Shown: piece by piece, positions 30,802 through 41,500 of the stretch
Numbering within the stretch: position 1 is the stretch's first letter
How the letters are laid out: each line of letters starts with the position of its first letter
Assembly (NCBI RefSeq): GCF_963678635.1
Contig: NC_087065.1
Span: forward strand, 14,176,743-14,240,742
Source: Symsagittifera roscoffensis
Taxonomy: Eukaryota; Xenacoelomorpha; Acoela; Convolutidae
DNA length: 64,000 bases
Direction: 5' to 3'
Translations under genes and position numbers: made by a program
Notes under the pieces: generated by a model
Databases searched by the model: none
Seen by the model: only the letters and a program-made list of their open reading frames with translations
What the model was told of the DNA's origin: nothing

Positions 30802-30971
30802 TTACTTATTGATATTATTGGAGCTGCGTGTCTTCCTCATAGAAGTTGGAGCTGCTTCTGGCTTGGGATCGGAATCACAGTAAAGAATGGTCGATTGGCT
30901 GAATGTGTAAATATAGGACTCAAATAATCCATCTCGTGCCATTGAAAGGTACACGTCTGAAGTTAGGATGT
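30802..30971 (-). CDS. possible 3'-terminal exon, unknown protein
   Basis: On the minus strand a good acceptor ('tttctttcattcag') is followed by 56 codons to TAA at 30802-30804. The peptide includes 'SDVYLSMARDGLFESYIYTF' and a polar, basic end 'SMRKTRSSNNINK'. Codon content is GC-richer than the flanks, as in the two real genes. Upstream exons would lie at higher coordinates but none could be linked. The family is not recognised. Confidence 0.4.
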
Positions 30972-31753
30972 CTGAATGAAAGAAATATTGAGGAAATATT
31001 AGTCTCACGAAATATCGAGTCAAAGAAGTTGTTTTCAGAATGGCTTTGAAATTAAGAGGTTGAAGGAAGTTTAATTTTTGTCCACTAATTTTAGGGAAGC
31101 TCGTTCGTTTAAGATTTTTAAGGTATTGAATAGTTTTGAAGTTTCCGTCAAGTTTCGAAGCGAATTTTTTCTTAGTGAAAAGCTGATTATCAATTGTCGA
31201 ACCATTGGATTATGAAGTTGGCTTTTATGAGATGTCATATTAAGTCACCGGGAATGGGGGTAATTAAGGGCATTCATCAATTATGGTGGATAGCAACTAC
31301 AGAGCCACATAAAGGTTCGGTAGGCTAGCTACAAAAATTGAGCGGATCATTTACTTCAATTGTATTCCTCAGTCTCAGGCTATTCTCATCACATTGTGGA
31401 AATTGCCCGTTTTGTAGAAAAAAAGTACAATAGACGAATTTTGTTTTTGTGATCGTTTAAAGCTGCTGGGGAAATAAGTAGAATAGTTGCATTGCAGTCG
31501 TAAATAAGCTCTTTGAGAAAATCAACTCAAGTGAAAACGGTACCAAAACAGTCTTAAGCTCTGTCTCTCATCATATAAGCGGTTGCTTAGTGATGTTTTA
31601 AAAATTTACTTCAGACAATTGAATTGCAAATAAGGTCCAAAATAGCTGAAATCTATTAGGATAATGTTTTACGTATGACAGAATTGATTGAAAACTGTTA
31701 GTCAAACTGAAACGCAAGCAGCTTTACCGTGGTCGAATTAGTTCCATGTTAAG
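30972..31753. other. intergenic, no feature
   Basis: No gene, repeat or RNA recognised. If the exon at 30802-30971 is real, this is part of its intron. Confidence 0.4.
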
Positions 31754-32068
31754 TCATTTCGGGAGATTCCCTCTTGTCAGAAGAACCCTATGCCCGAATT
31801 TTGTTAGCCAATCACAATTCAGTTTGACAGTCGGATAGACGACCTGTAATCGAAAATCTGATAGGCTGAATGGAACATCGGTTAATTTTGGTCTATTGGA
31901 AGGACTTGGGTTTGTTGAAAATTTTCGTACAAACAATTGGTCCTTAGTGATGATAATTACCAAGTTACTAGAACACAGATCGAAACTCACTGCTAACAGA
32001 TCAAATGGCGGCAATTCATTTGATTCGACCTCTCTCAAAGCACTACGAAGACCCAATATTTTCATCAT
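31754..32068 (-). pseudogene. 104-codon minus-strand ORF, possible retroelement fragment
   Basis: An ATG-started frame with balanced composition encodes 'NELPPFDLLAVSFDLCSSNL' and 'FGHRVLLTRGNLPK'. The spacing of 'DLL.V.F....SNLVIII' is reminiscent of the endonuclease domain of non-LTR retrotransposons, but the match is weak and no catalytic residues can be assigned. It could be an unrelated exon or chance. Confidence 0.25.
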
Positions 32069-32239
32069 AAATCATTAAAGTACTGATTAAAAGGCAAAAA
32101 CGTGAAACAGTTCATTCATTTCCTCGGTTGAAATTTAAAGGCTGCAACTTTTTTTCCTAAGAGTATAATTGTGGTTTGAAAAAAAAAGTATTTTGAATAA
32201 CTACTTGTCTGATGATTCAGAATCAATCAACGTAGTTCA

Positions 32240-33000
32240 GACTGTTTTTTGGTCATGATGATTTTTTTTTTCATTTACCAGGAAAAATCTCAAAAATTAT
32301 TCAGCTTAAAATTAGATTTTTTGCGGTATGAATTTAGATTTTTTTTCAAGTTCAGTTCATTCACTTTGTTCAAAGGAAGGCAAACTCCACTATCGAGCAG
32401 CAAAATCGTAAACGTAACGAAAAAAATGTCATCGACTTCTGATGTAGAAATTTGAATTTCATTTTCAGAATTTCCAGCAAACTAGAAATTCTACTTATTG
32501 ATCCAGTTTTTCTCAAATTGGGTTAATTTTTTCAAAAAAATGATTAATATGAATTGTTCTAGAAATTGAAAGAGCTTTAAGAGCATCTATTATCCAAGAA
32601 ACAAGTTAGTGTTTTTCTGTTACTTGCGTTCATTGACTATTTTAACTGTCTTTTGGCTGTCTGATATTAATGAACGCAGTGAGTACTTTTATATATGTCT
32701 TGGGATTTTTTCGTTTTTTTTCAGGAAATTTGTTCACGCTCAATTTGGATTTTTCGCGGTTTGACTTTTGAAGTTCACTTCATTTTCTTTGTTAAAAGGA
32801 AGGCAAATTTCACAATCGAACAGTAAAAGAGTGAAGGTCACAAAAAATGTAATCGACTTCTAGTTTCGAAGGTGGAATTCAACTTTCAGATTTCCCTGCG
32901 GAATAAAAATTTTAGCTATTCATCCAGTTTTCTCAAATTATGTTAGTTTTATCAAAGAAGTGCTAATCATTAGTTGGCTTTGAAATTGAAAGAGCTTTGA
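32240..33000. mobile_element. two adjacent copies of the TAATGAACG-family repeat
   Basis: Copy one is about 32240-32660, copy two about 32664-33000. Shared blocks are 'gttcaaaggaaggcaa', 'tcgacttct', 'tttcgaaggtggaattca', 'tccagttttctcaaatt' and 'gaaattgaaagagcttt'. The boundary 'attaatgaacgcagtgag' matches the family start. Confidence 0.6.
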
Positions 33001-33028
33001 AGCCATATGTTTTCACTTTGTAATTCAA

Positions 33029-33294
33029 ACCTCTTTAAAACATGATTTAAAAGATATTGAAATCTGAGCTCATCCATTTTATCTTAATTATAATTTTAGT
33101 TGGAAAAGAGTCAATGAACGCAAAGAAACAAAAAAACTGACTTGTTTGTTTTTGAAAAATTCTCAACTTTTGAATAACAAAGTCAGTTTTTTGTTTCTTT
33201 GCGTTCATTGACTCTTTTCCAACTAAAATTATAATTAAGATACAATGGATGAGCTCAAATTTCAATATCTTTTCAATCATGTTTTATAGAGGTT
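33029..33294. repeat. inverted repeat, about 114-bp arms, 38-bp loop
   Basis: The left arm 33029-33142 and right arm 33181-33294 are near-perfect reverse complements, sharing 'gagctcatccatt', 'taattataattttagttgg' and 'gagtcaatgaacgcaaagaa'. The inner arm contains the family end motif, so this looks like two MITE-like ends joined head to head. A transcript would fold into a long hairpin. Confidence 0.9.
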
Positions 33295-33378
33295 AATGTT
33301 TCATGTGAAATTACCCTTGTGATAAGCAAGGGAATTGCAATCGAGTACTAGACTCTTTTTTACCGTAAAGAACTTTGT

Positions 33379-33566
33379 TCACAGAGTGGACGAAATTTTT
33401 ATTATTTCATAAGCACCATGGTTATTGTAGTGTGTAGTAGTTGCATATAAGTTATGGGCTTTGGGTTCTTGTTCAGATTTTTTTGACATTTGATTTTTTT
33501 TCTCAGTGGACTCTAATCTTTTTTTAATGGCAACCATTTCTTTTGAAAAATGAAAACCAAACAAGC
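33379..33566 (-). CDS. possible 3'-terminal exon, unknown
   Basis: The minus-strand acceptor 'atgatgacttcag' is followed by about 62 codons to the stop: 'GLFGFHFSKEMVAIKKRLES', then Lys/Ser-rich, then 'HNLYATTTHYNNHGAYEI'. The stop lies inside a dispersed repeat (also at 48.79 and 49.62 kb), which lowers the chance that this is a real exon. Confidence 0.25.
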
Positions 33567-33909
33567 CTGAAGTCATCATTTCAGAATCAAATCAAATCAC
33601 AGTTTTCGTTAATTTTGTTTGAAAATTTTTAGTAATTCTGTCAACTTGAAATTCTGTCTGCTACTTTTCCTAATTAACTTGTTCTATTCCTATAGTTTTA
33701 AGTAGTTGCAATGTGTTAAAATTGTAGCAAAATAAGTTTTTTCGTGGCCAAGTTTTAAAAAAACTTTTCATTTAATTTATTTTATTTCCAGATAGTTTTG
33801 ATATGTTTCCGGACTCATTTAAATGGTTCAATGAGACGCTTTTTTTTAATCGATATTAGGTTAATTGTGTTTTTTTTCGATAGAGATTTTCTTCTGCTTT
33901 TTATTTAAA

Positions 33910-34499
33910 CTTGTTTTTGTCTGACCGAAGTTTTTTCAGGAATTGAAATCGACGATTGTTTTCGGCTTGAGATCTTTTTTTAAATTCATTTGTTCGTTCA
34001 TAGCAGCGTCTGTTTGTTTCTTCATCTTTGTTTGATACGAGTTTTTTGAGCAATTTCTTTGACCAAGAATTATTAAATTTTGAATTTTGTAATTGTTTTT
34101 GAAGTTTATCATTTTCAATTGAATGTTGTTTTTTGGAAAGTTTTTTCAGGTGGGGTGTGATGTTTGTTTAATCTTACTTGTTTTGATTCTTGCGAAATGA
34201 TATAAAATTGTTCGGTAATTGAGTATTGTTTTATCTAATAAAAAATCAGAACTCGTTTTTTTCATCAGTGTGCTGTTTACAATTAGTTTCATCGAGTGTA
34301 TTCTATATAGGTGGCGGGTTTTAAACGTCAGTTGGGTTCTAGATGATTTTGTTGCTGGTTTGGTTTTCAAAAATGTTTTCCAAAATTTTTCCAATCTGAT
34401 TTTTCGTAACTTTTTTCTATCGCAAGTGTTGCGAAGCTGTTCTTCACCTCTATGTAGATTTTCATGATTCATCAGAATTTTGGATTTTTTGCAGTACAT
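33910..34499 (-). other. lysine-rich minus-strand open frames, possible decayed gene
   Basis: One frame (34499-34146, 117 codons) is basic, with 'HRGEEQLRNTCDRKKLRKIR'. A second, without ATG (about 34160-33910), has coiled-coil character: 'SIENDKLQKQLQNSKFNN', 'ERTNEFKKRSQAENNRRF'. The second starts where the first stops, in another frame, as if a single protein had been shifted. No family recognised; A-rich strand bias can also produce such frames. Confidence 0.22.
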
Positions 34500-36159
34500 T
34501 CCCTAAATTTGTCGGCTAATGTTTACGCTAACGGTTCATTAAGAAAAGTACCTGAAATAAAATAGTTTTAAAGAGTGCCGAAGTTCAAGAAATTATAAAG
34601 CTGTAAAACTAAATCAGTGAAATTAGAAGTCATAAAATTTTGCAAGCAACCCATTACTATGGCAACAAAAATGCCTACCGAGTTTAGCGTACCGGAAGTC
34701 GAATTCATTATAAAGTTGAAAAGCTGAAAGGCCAAAAATTGTTCATTTCTGGTAGTTTTGAACAGTTCTCAGTTTTAGAAAAGCTTGTAATTCGGTTCTC
34801 TTGAACGCGCCCCTGCGCTAACTAATCTCGGCTATTTCATGTCATTTCGCTATTTGTCATTGTACTGTCACCACTAAATAGTTTCATAATCGAGCCAAAA
34901 GCTATATGAAACATTTAAATCAACTCAATAACTATAAAACTATTACAACGTGCTGAAAATTCAGGTTGCCGAAACTATTAAGTGTATTAGGTTGCCGATA
35001 GTTGAAACATTTTTTTGACTTAATAAGCTGCATCCTTGCGTGTACAAAGGCGTTGCGGTTTGTGAACAATTTGTTATCGAGTCCTCCAGCCGCTAAGACA
35101 TGGCGGTGTTGCTGCTAAAGCCTCATTTTTTTTGAAACCCCAGACAATAGTTTTGAAAAATGAATCGAAGGAAATTCTGAATTCTAGAATGACATCTTTT
35201 TATCATTTTACTCCGGTTAATTTTCCGGAACGAATATTTTTTGATCTGAGATGACTATAAGTTTCTTGTTTTAGATGACTAAAATAAATTTTCGGCATTC
35301 TGATACCTCGGCACGTTGACCCTCCGCCTAATAGCTAACTGGTAATTAATTGCATTGAAAAGAAATTATAATTTGGAGAAATTGTAATCATATTTTAGCT
35401 GTCTGCTTAGATACAACAAACTTTGAATCAAAACTAATTTTGAAAATGATTGTTCCAGCGTCGTTTTAGTTATTTATGTTCCTAAATACATCATTGAAAA
35501 ACCTCAATTAATTTTATTAAAGACATTTCAAAGTCTTAATTTCCCCTGAATAATTTTTGCCATGTTGGTATAGTTGTAAATATGAGAAATGATAATGATG
35601 TCCTAACTGTTTGCTATAAAGCAATCAATAAAATGACTGATTCTTAGGCTTACGATTAGCAAGCGTTATGAAATCGAAATATAGTTGTTTTCCACGCAAA
35701 CAAATGGTCTAAAAGAATCTCCGAATAATTTGTTACCACTCGCCAACTACGTGATTTCTTTAGAGAAGAAATATTTTGATCAAGTTTTTAAGCACCCTTT
35801 CTTTTTGAAATTGCCCCGTTGTTTCGGTAATCATTCAGCTCTGGCAGTAATCTTAATTCGCGTTTTTTTTACAAAATAATCTATTATATATTTAAATGCG
35901 GGCTTCACTATCTCGCCATGTTTAAGTTTTTTCAACGTATTATTTTTGCATGTTTAGCAAAAGAATTTTTTCACGTTTAAGCTATATCGTATATTGCAAT
36001 GGTTAAGGTTTTTTTTCGATTTTCCAGTTTAAATTCAGTGTTTAATTCATCAAGTTTGAAATTAGCAACCCAATAGTAGGATATTGTCAGAGTTTTCCCA
36101 GGTTTTGCGATTCTAGCCTTCATAAATGAATAACCAAATCCTTTAAGTTTACGAGATGG
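34500..36159. other. intergenic, no feature
   Basis: AT-rich; no gene, clear repeat or RNA recognised. Confidence 0.45.
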
Positions 36160-37770
36160 GCAATTTTCGAGATTTTTCTTTTCGAGATTTTTCAAAAATT
36201 TCTAGAAAATACAATTTTAAAAAATTTCTCAAGTTTTGAAGTTTTCACCCGTAGTTGGATGCTGTCAAGTTACTCTCAGGGGTTGCGAATCTTGCCTCTA
36301 ATTCTCTGTTCTCAAATACTTGTAGTTTTCGAGATATGACATTTTTTATGATTTTTTCGGAAAATTTTCAAAAACTTGGATTTTAAAAAATTCCAAAACG
36401 TTGAAGATCATACTCCTCTTGTTGGATATTGTGAGGGTACTCTCAGGGGTTCCGAATCTTGCCTGTGATTATGGCTGCTCAAATCCTTGTAGTTTTTGAT
36501 GATGTTTTTTTGGATTTTTTTCAAAATTTTTTTTTAGAAAACTTAGGTATGAAAAATTTCGTAAAACTCGGAATTATCATCTTTGTAGTGAGGCTTTGCC
36601 AGGGTACTCTCAGGAGTTGCGAATTTTGCCTCCCAATATGACTGCTCAAATCCTTGTAGTTTTCGAGATATGGCGTTTTTTATGATTTTCTCCGAAATTT
36701 TCAAAAAAAAACTTAGATGTTAAAAAGTTCCAAAACTTTGAAGATATTAATCCTGTTATTGGAATCTGCGAGGGTGCTCTCAGAGGGTTGCGAATCTTGC
36801 CTCTCAATATGGCTGCTCAAATTCTTGTAGTTTTCGAGATATGACGTTTTTTAGGATTTTTTCAAAATTTTTCAAAAAACTTAGGTATAAAAAATTTCAC
36901 AAAACTTGAAATTATCATCTCTGTACTGAGGCTCTGTCAGGGTACTCTCAGGAGTTGCGAATTTTTTTTTCTAAATAGGACTGCTCTAGACCTTGCAGTT
37001 TTCTTTTTTCTAAATTTTTTTTCAAAGTTTTAAATTCCTAACCTGTAGTTGGGGGGCTGTCAGAGTAAACCCAGGTATTGCAAATTCGGCCTCCAATTAA
37101 GAATGCTAAATCATTTTTGTTTAAGAGATACGACGATTTTTGTTGTTTTTTTTGAAATTTTCAGAAAACTCAATTTACAAATTAATTCGTTAATTGAAAT
37201 TACCAACCCTGTAGTTGTGTACTTTCAAAGATTACGAGTATTGCCATCAAAAAAGACTGCTCAAATTTTGGCAGTTTTCGAGATGTGAATTTTTTTTTTT
37301 GGTTTTCAAAAAAATACCTTTTTTAGAAAACTTGCCGGGAAGTTTCTCAAAATTTGAATTTCTCGACGTTGTAGTTCGATACTATAAGAGGACTCTCAGG
37401 AGTTGCAAATCTTGAGTCCAAATGCGACTGCTCAATTGCTTTGAGTTTCCCAGATGTGACGTTTCTTAATTCATTATAAACTTAGATATAAGTTTGAATT
37501 TTAAAAAAAAACGAATGAAAAACTTTACAAAATTTGAAGTTATTCCCAGCAGTTGCAAATCTTGCGTCCAAATGCGACTGTTCAATTGATTTCAGTTTCC
37601 CAGTTGTGACGTTTCTCAGTTCATTTTAAGTTTTTTGAAGACCTTATTTAAAACTTCACAAAATTTTATGGTTCTTCAAAATTTATATAAAAAGCTTGAA
37701 TAAAAAACTTTGCAAAATTTGTAATTACGAACCCTGTAATTGGGTGCTGTCAGAGTACACTCAAAGAATA
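36160..37770. repeat. tandem array of about 165-bp period, 9-10 units
   Basis: Each unit carries 'gtagttttcgagatatgac', 'aaaatttcacaaaacttgaa', 'gctgtcagggtactctcagg' and 'gttgcgaatcttgcctc'. The 'tttcgagatatgac' mark recurs at about 36326, 36492, 36658, 36831, 36995, 37122, 37273, 37442 and 37592. Units diverge by indels, mostly in poly-T/poly-A stretches. The sequence differs from the 23.4-kb array though the period is the same. Confidence 0.9.
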
Positions 37771-38536
37771 GTTTTTTTGAGTTGTTGAAAATTTGAAGCA
37801 CCGGAGATGCGTTACACGCTAGTTTTTATTTAAAATCAGAAAAATTTGGTAGAGCTAGTTTTTCCCGACATTTTGTTGAAACATATTTTTAATTTAGCGG
37901 CTATTTTGCATTATCGTCGACTAGCTTTCCAAACTATGTTTTCATTGAATCACAAATGATATCGCCTTTGTTCCGCGGTAAAATACTAATTATAATTTCT
38001 ACGCTTGCTTGATTATCAATACTCCTGTAGCCAATGCATTGATCTAAATTGCAGATAATTCTTAGTCCGACTTATAGACTTTGCGGTGACTGCAGTAGCA
38101 ATTTTTATTTGCGAATTACAAGACAAAAATTAATTTGAAATAAGTATAGCCCCAAAAATTAATCAGGTCTAGTTTTCTTGCAAGGGGCTAGAAGCAACGA
38201 TTAACGAAAATTTTTGTGTATCTTGCAGCTTTCGAAAAACTGAAGAAATCAAATTTAAGTGAAAACCAGCAACTGAGTTTAGGAAATCTCGTTGTGAAAT
38301 TTATTCGATCACGCTCGCTTTCTAGCACGATCACATATTTTAGAATGCATAATTTTTATACTTATGCATAATTCATGAAGTTGTTGGCTCAAATTGTTAA
38401 ATTTACAGACTATTTAAAAGTGTTGATAATAATTACTGGAAAACTTGAAGTTTTCGTGAGCAGGTCAAGTAACCATTAATTGTTGTATTTTGTACCAATT
38501 CGCGTTTCGTTCATCGTTCAATTTGTTTCGAAATAG
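37771..38536. other. upstream region of the YTHDC1-like gene
   Basis: The first coding exon of the m6A reader is expected here or further upstream, but no ATG exon with a convincing donor could be chosen. No TATA-like or GC-rich promoter is evident. Confidence 0.35.
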
Positions 38537-41500
38537 GTCTTAGGAAATCACCAGCAAAAATCGCCCAGCAACTCAAAGCTTGGTAAGTAGTCCAAAATAC
38601 TATTGTTACCATTGTAATAATACGAATATAAAGTTCCAGCTAGCCAGTAATTTTAATTATTTATTTCTAGATGAAGAGTTCTATATAGGCAAGTTAGATT
38701 CTGATGGGAAAAATGCGCCGACACGTGATCAAACGACGTTCTCGGATGTCAGTTCAGACGAGGAGAACGAAGGCGGCGGAGGCAGCAGCAGTCGGAACAG
38801 AAGCAAAGAGGGATCATCCAATGGTACGGGTGACGGGTTGATGAAAGAGAGATGATCTCTTGATTCAGTGTTCACTTTCCATAGACATTTTAAGAGTAAA
38901 TATTTAAACCATGTAGCTGCACAGGTTGCAGTGGTTTTCGGAGAATTGCATTTTCCGGGGCACCACGGTTCTCGGAGAGCCATTGTCACAATGGTTTTTC
39001 GAGAACCGATGTCATACCAATAGTTAACTCCTTGAAACGTTTCCGGTTATTTTTCTATGCTGCTAATTGAAGGAGCAAACAGTAGCGCAGTTCATGGTAG
39101 TTCACAGTAGCGCAGTTCCTGATTTTCGGGCGCCCCCTTGAGAAAGGAGAACACTGAATAATATTGGTTTATTTGAAATTCAAGCGGTATTTCATCGTAT
39201 TTCGATATGATTTGTTTTGTTGTTAGCAATTTTGAGCTATAAAGATTGCGTGTTCTCTTCAACTACCCTTTTGTACTTAGTTAACTTTATCCAGGCCTGT
39301 TTAGACCTCACTCAACGGTTCTAAATATGCTATTTGGGTACGCAGTGGCAAGTTTCACCCTTTTGGAAAAAGGAGATGTAGATTTTTATATGGAAAATGT
39401 GGAAAACGCATTTTCGATCGACCAGTTTTTTTAAATGTTTATTCTATTTACTTATATTTCATTTTTGGTAGATCAAAATTAACAATTAACGTGACCTTTG
39501 TTGTAGGAAGAACAAACGAAAGAGCCAATTCCAGAAAGAGGAAGTCTTCGCTCTCCGATGGCCTGAACATCGACCATAATACCTCAGCAGAGGCGAAACT
39601 CAAGCAAGCCCAGAGTCCCCCAGCTAGTACTGAGTCAGAGAGAATCAGGACAACTCTGGAACGAAGTTCACACCAGAGTCACTTCCACGCTAACTCAGAA
39701 ACAGAAGCAGTTCATGTTAATCAAGAAGTAATGACAGGTTGGTTACACAGTTGAAAAAAATGAAGGTTGTTTTCTAACGACCTAATCAAATAGTGATCCC
39801 ATATAATGCTGATACGGTGACCAATAGGAAATATATTAATTTCTCAAAACTCAAATGGGTGTGTTGTTGAACCGAAATTCAAATCTGAAAACGTTCGTTA
39901 TTAAGTGTAAAAGAACGAAGTGCTTTTCACTTAAATATGTCTTGATGTTTTTTTTAAGTTTGTATACAGTGCTGATTTAAATTATCCGGACGAAACAAAC
40001 AAAACTTGAATTTTCAAACACGTTTTTCTCAAATTGGGTTGAGATTAGACAAAAAGTGAAGAGGATAAAAGTTACTTTAAATTTTCCCCAGAATTAATAT
40101 GGTGCCACTTTTTCTCCAAAATTCTCAACAAAAGTTTTACCCCAAAAATGGGTCATTTTGGCTTTTTTCAATTAATCAAGAATTACGCTGAAACTACTTT
40201 GTTAATTGATATGAAAATTGTATCACAGGAAGCCTCTTACGCAGTTCAACAAAGTTTAAGAAGGGCTAAATCTCCAAAAACCAGTATAAATGAAAATATT
40301 TTCACTTGATAGTCAATAAATGTAATTTTTACTATATAAAACCCAGAATCTCTGTTTAAAAATAAATTTTAAACAATTTGCGCAAATGTTTGGAGATTTA
40401 ATCCTTCTTAAACTTTGTTGAACTGCGTAAGAGGCTTCCTGTGATATAACTTTCATATCAATTAACAAATTAGTTTCAGCGTAATTCTTGATTAATTGAA
40501 AAAAACCAAAATGACCCATTTTTGGGGTAAAACTTTTGTTGAGAATTTCGGAGAAAAATTGGCACCATATAAGTTCTGGTGAAATTCTAAGCAACTTTTG
40601 TCATCTTCACTTTTTGTCTAATCTCAACCCAATTTGAGAAAAACGCGTTTGAAAATTCAAGTTTTGTTCGTTTTGTCCGGATAATTTAAATCAGCACTGT
40701 ACGCTTAGTTTTGATTTCTCACGGTTTGACTTACGATTTATTTTTTTCGCAGTTTGACTTTATCTCTGGAAAAGTGAAAAGATCATAAAAAACGTGAATG
40801 ACTTCTAGTTCAAAAATGGACTTTAATATACTGAATCCCAGCGGAAAACAAAAACTATCTTTTGATCCAGTTTTCACTAAAGAGGATCCGACCGAAATTA
40901 GTATTTGAAAGAGCTTGAACGTGATATTTGTTTTTCTTCGAATTTTGAACGTTGAAAAGTGTTCAAAACTTTTCAATCAACTTTTTGTCGGTTTCCTTGT
41001 TTTATAAACTATTTGAAATAAGCAATAGATATCTGTTGGAATATTTTGAGTGAAGTTTAAATGATTTCTTTTTTCAGGCGGTGAGTGTGGGGGGAACCCA
41101 TCTTCCCTTGCTGCAGGAGTAGTAGGAGCAGCAGCAGCAGCAGTGGAACCGATGTCTGAAGACGCAGAACGGGAGATGTGGCTGAAGGAACTTTTCAAGG
41201 GAGCTAGGTTCTATATGATCAAGAGCAGAAACGACCACAATGTTCAGTTGGCTAAAGCTAAGGTGAGACATAGAGTCCAAGTCTGCTAATGGAAAAGTTT
41301 TTGCGACATCAAATTTTTTATAGTTAATTTTCTAATTTTGCCGAAGCTGCCTAAAAGATTTTAACAGTATTGTACGCTCTAATCACTTAATAGTATATAT
41401 TTAGAATGTGTGGTCGACGACACCAGCTAATGAGCCCAGACTGAACAAAGCCTTCAAGGTTCGTTTTTATTTTATATTGAACTATTTAGTTGAAAAATAA

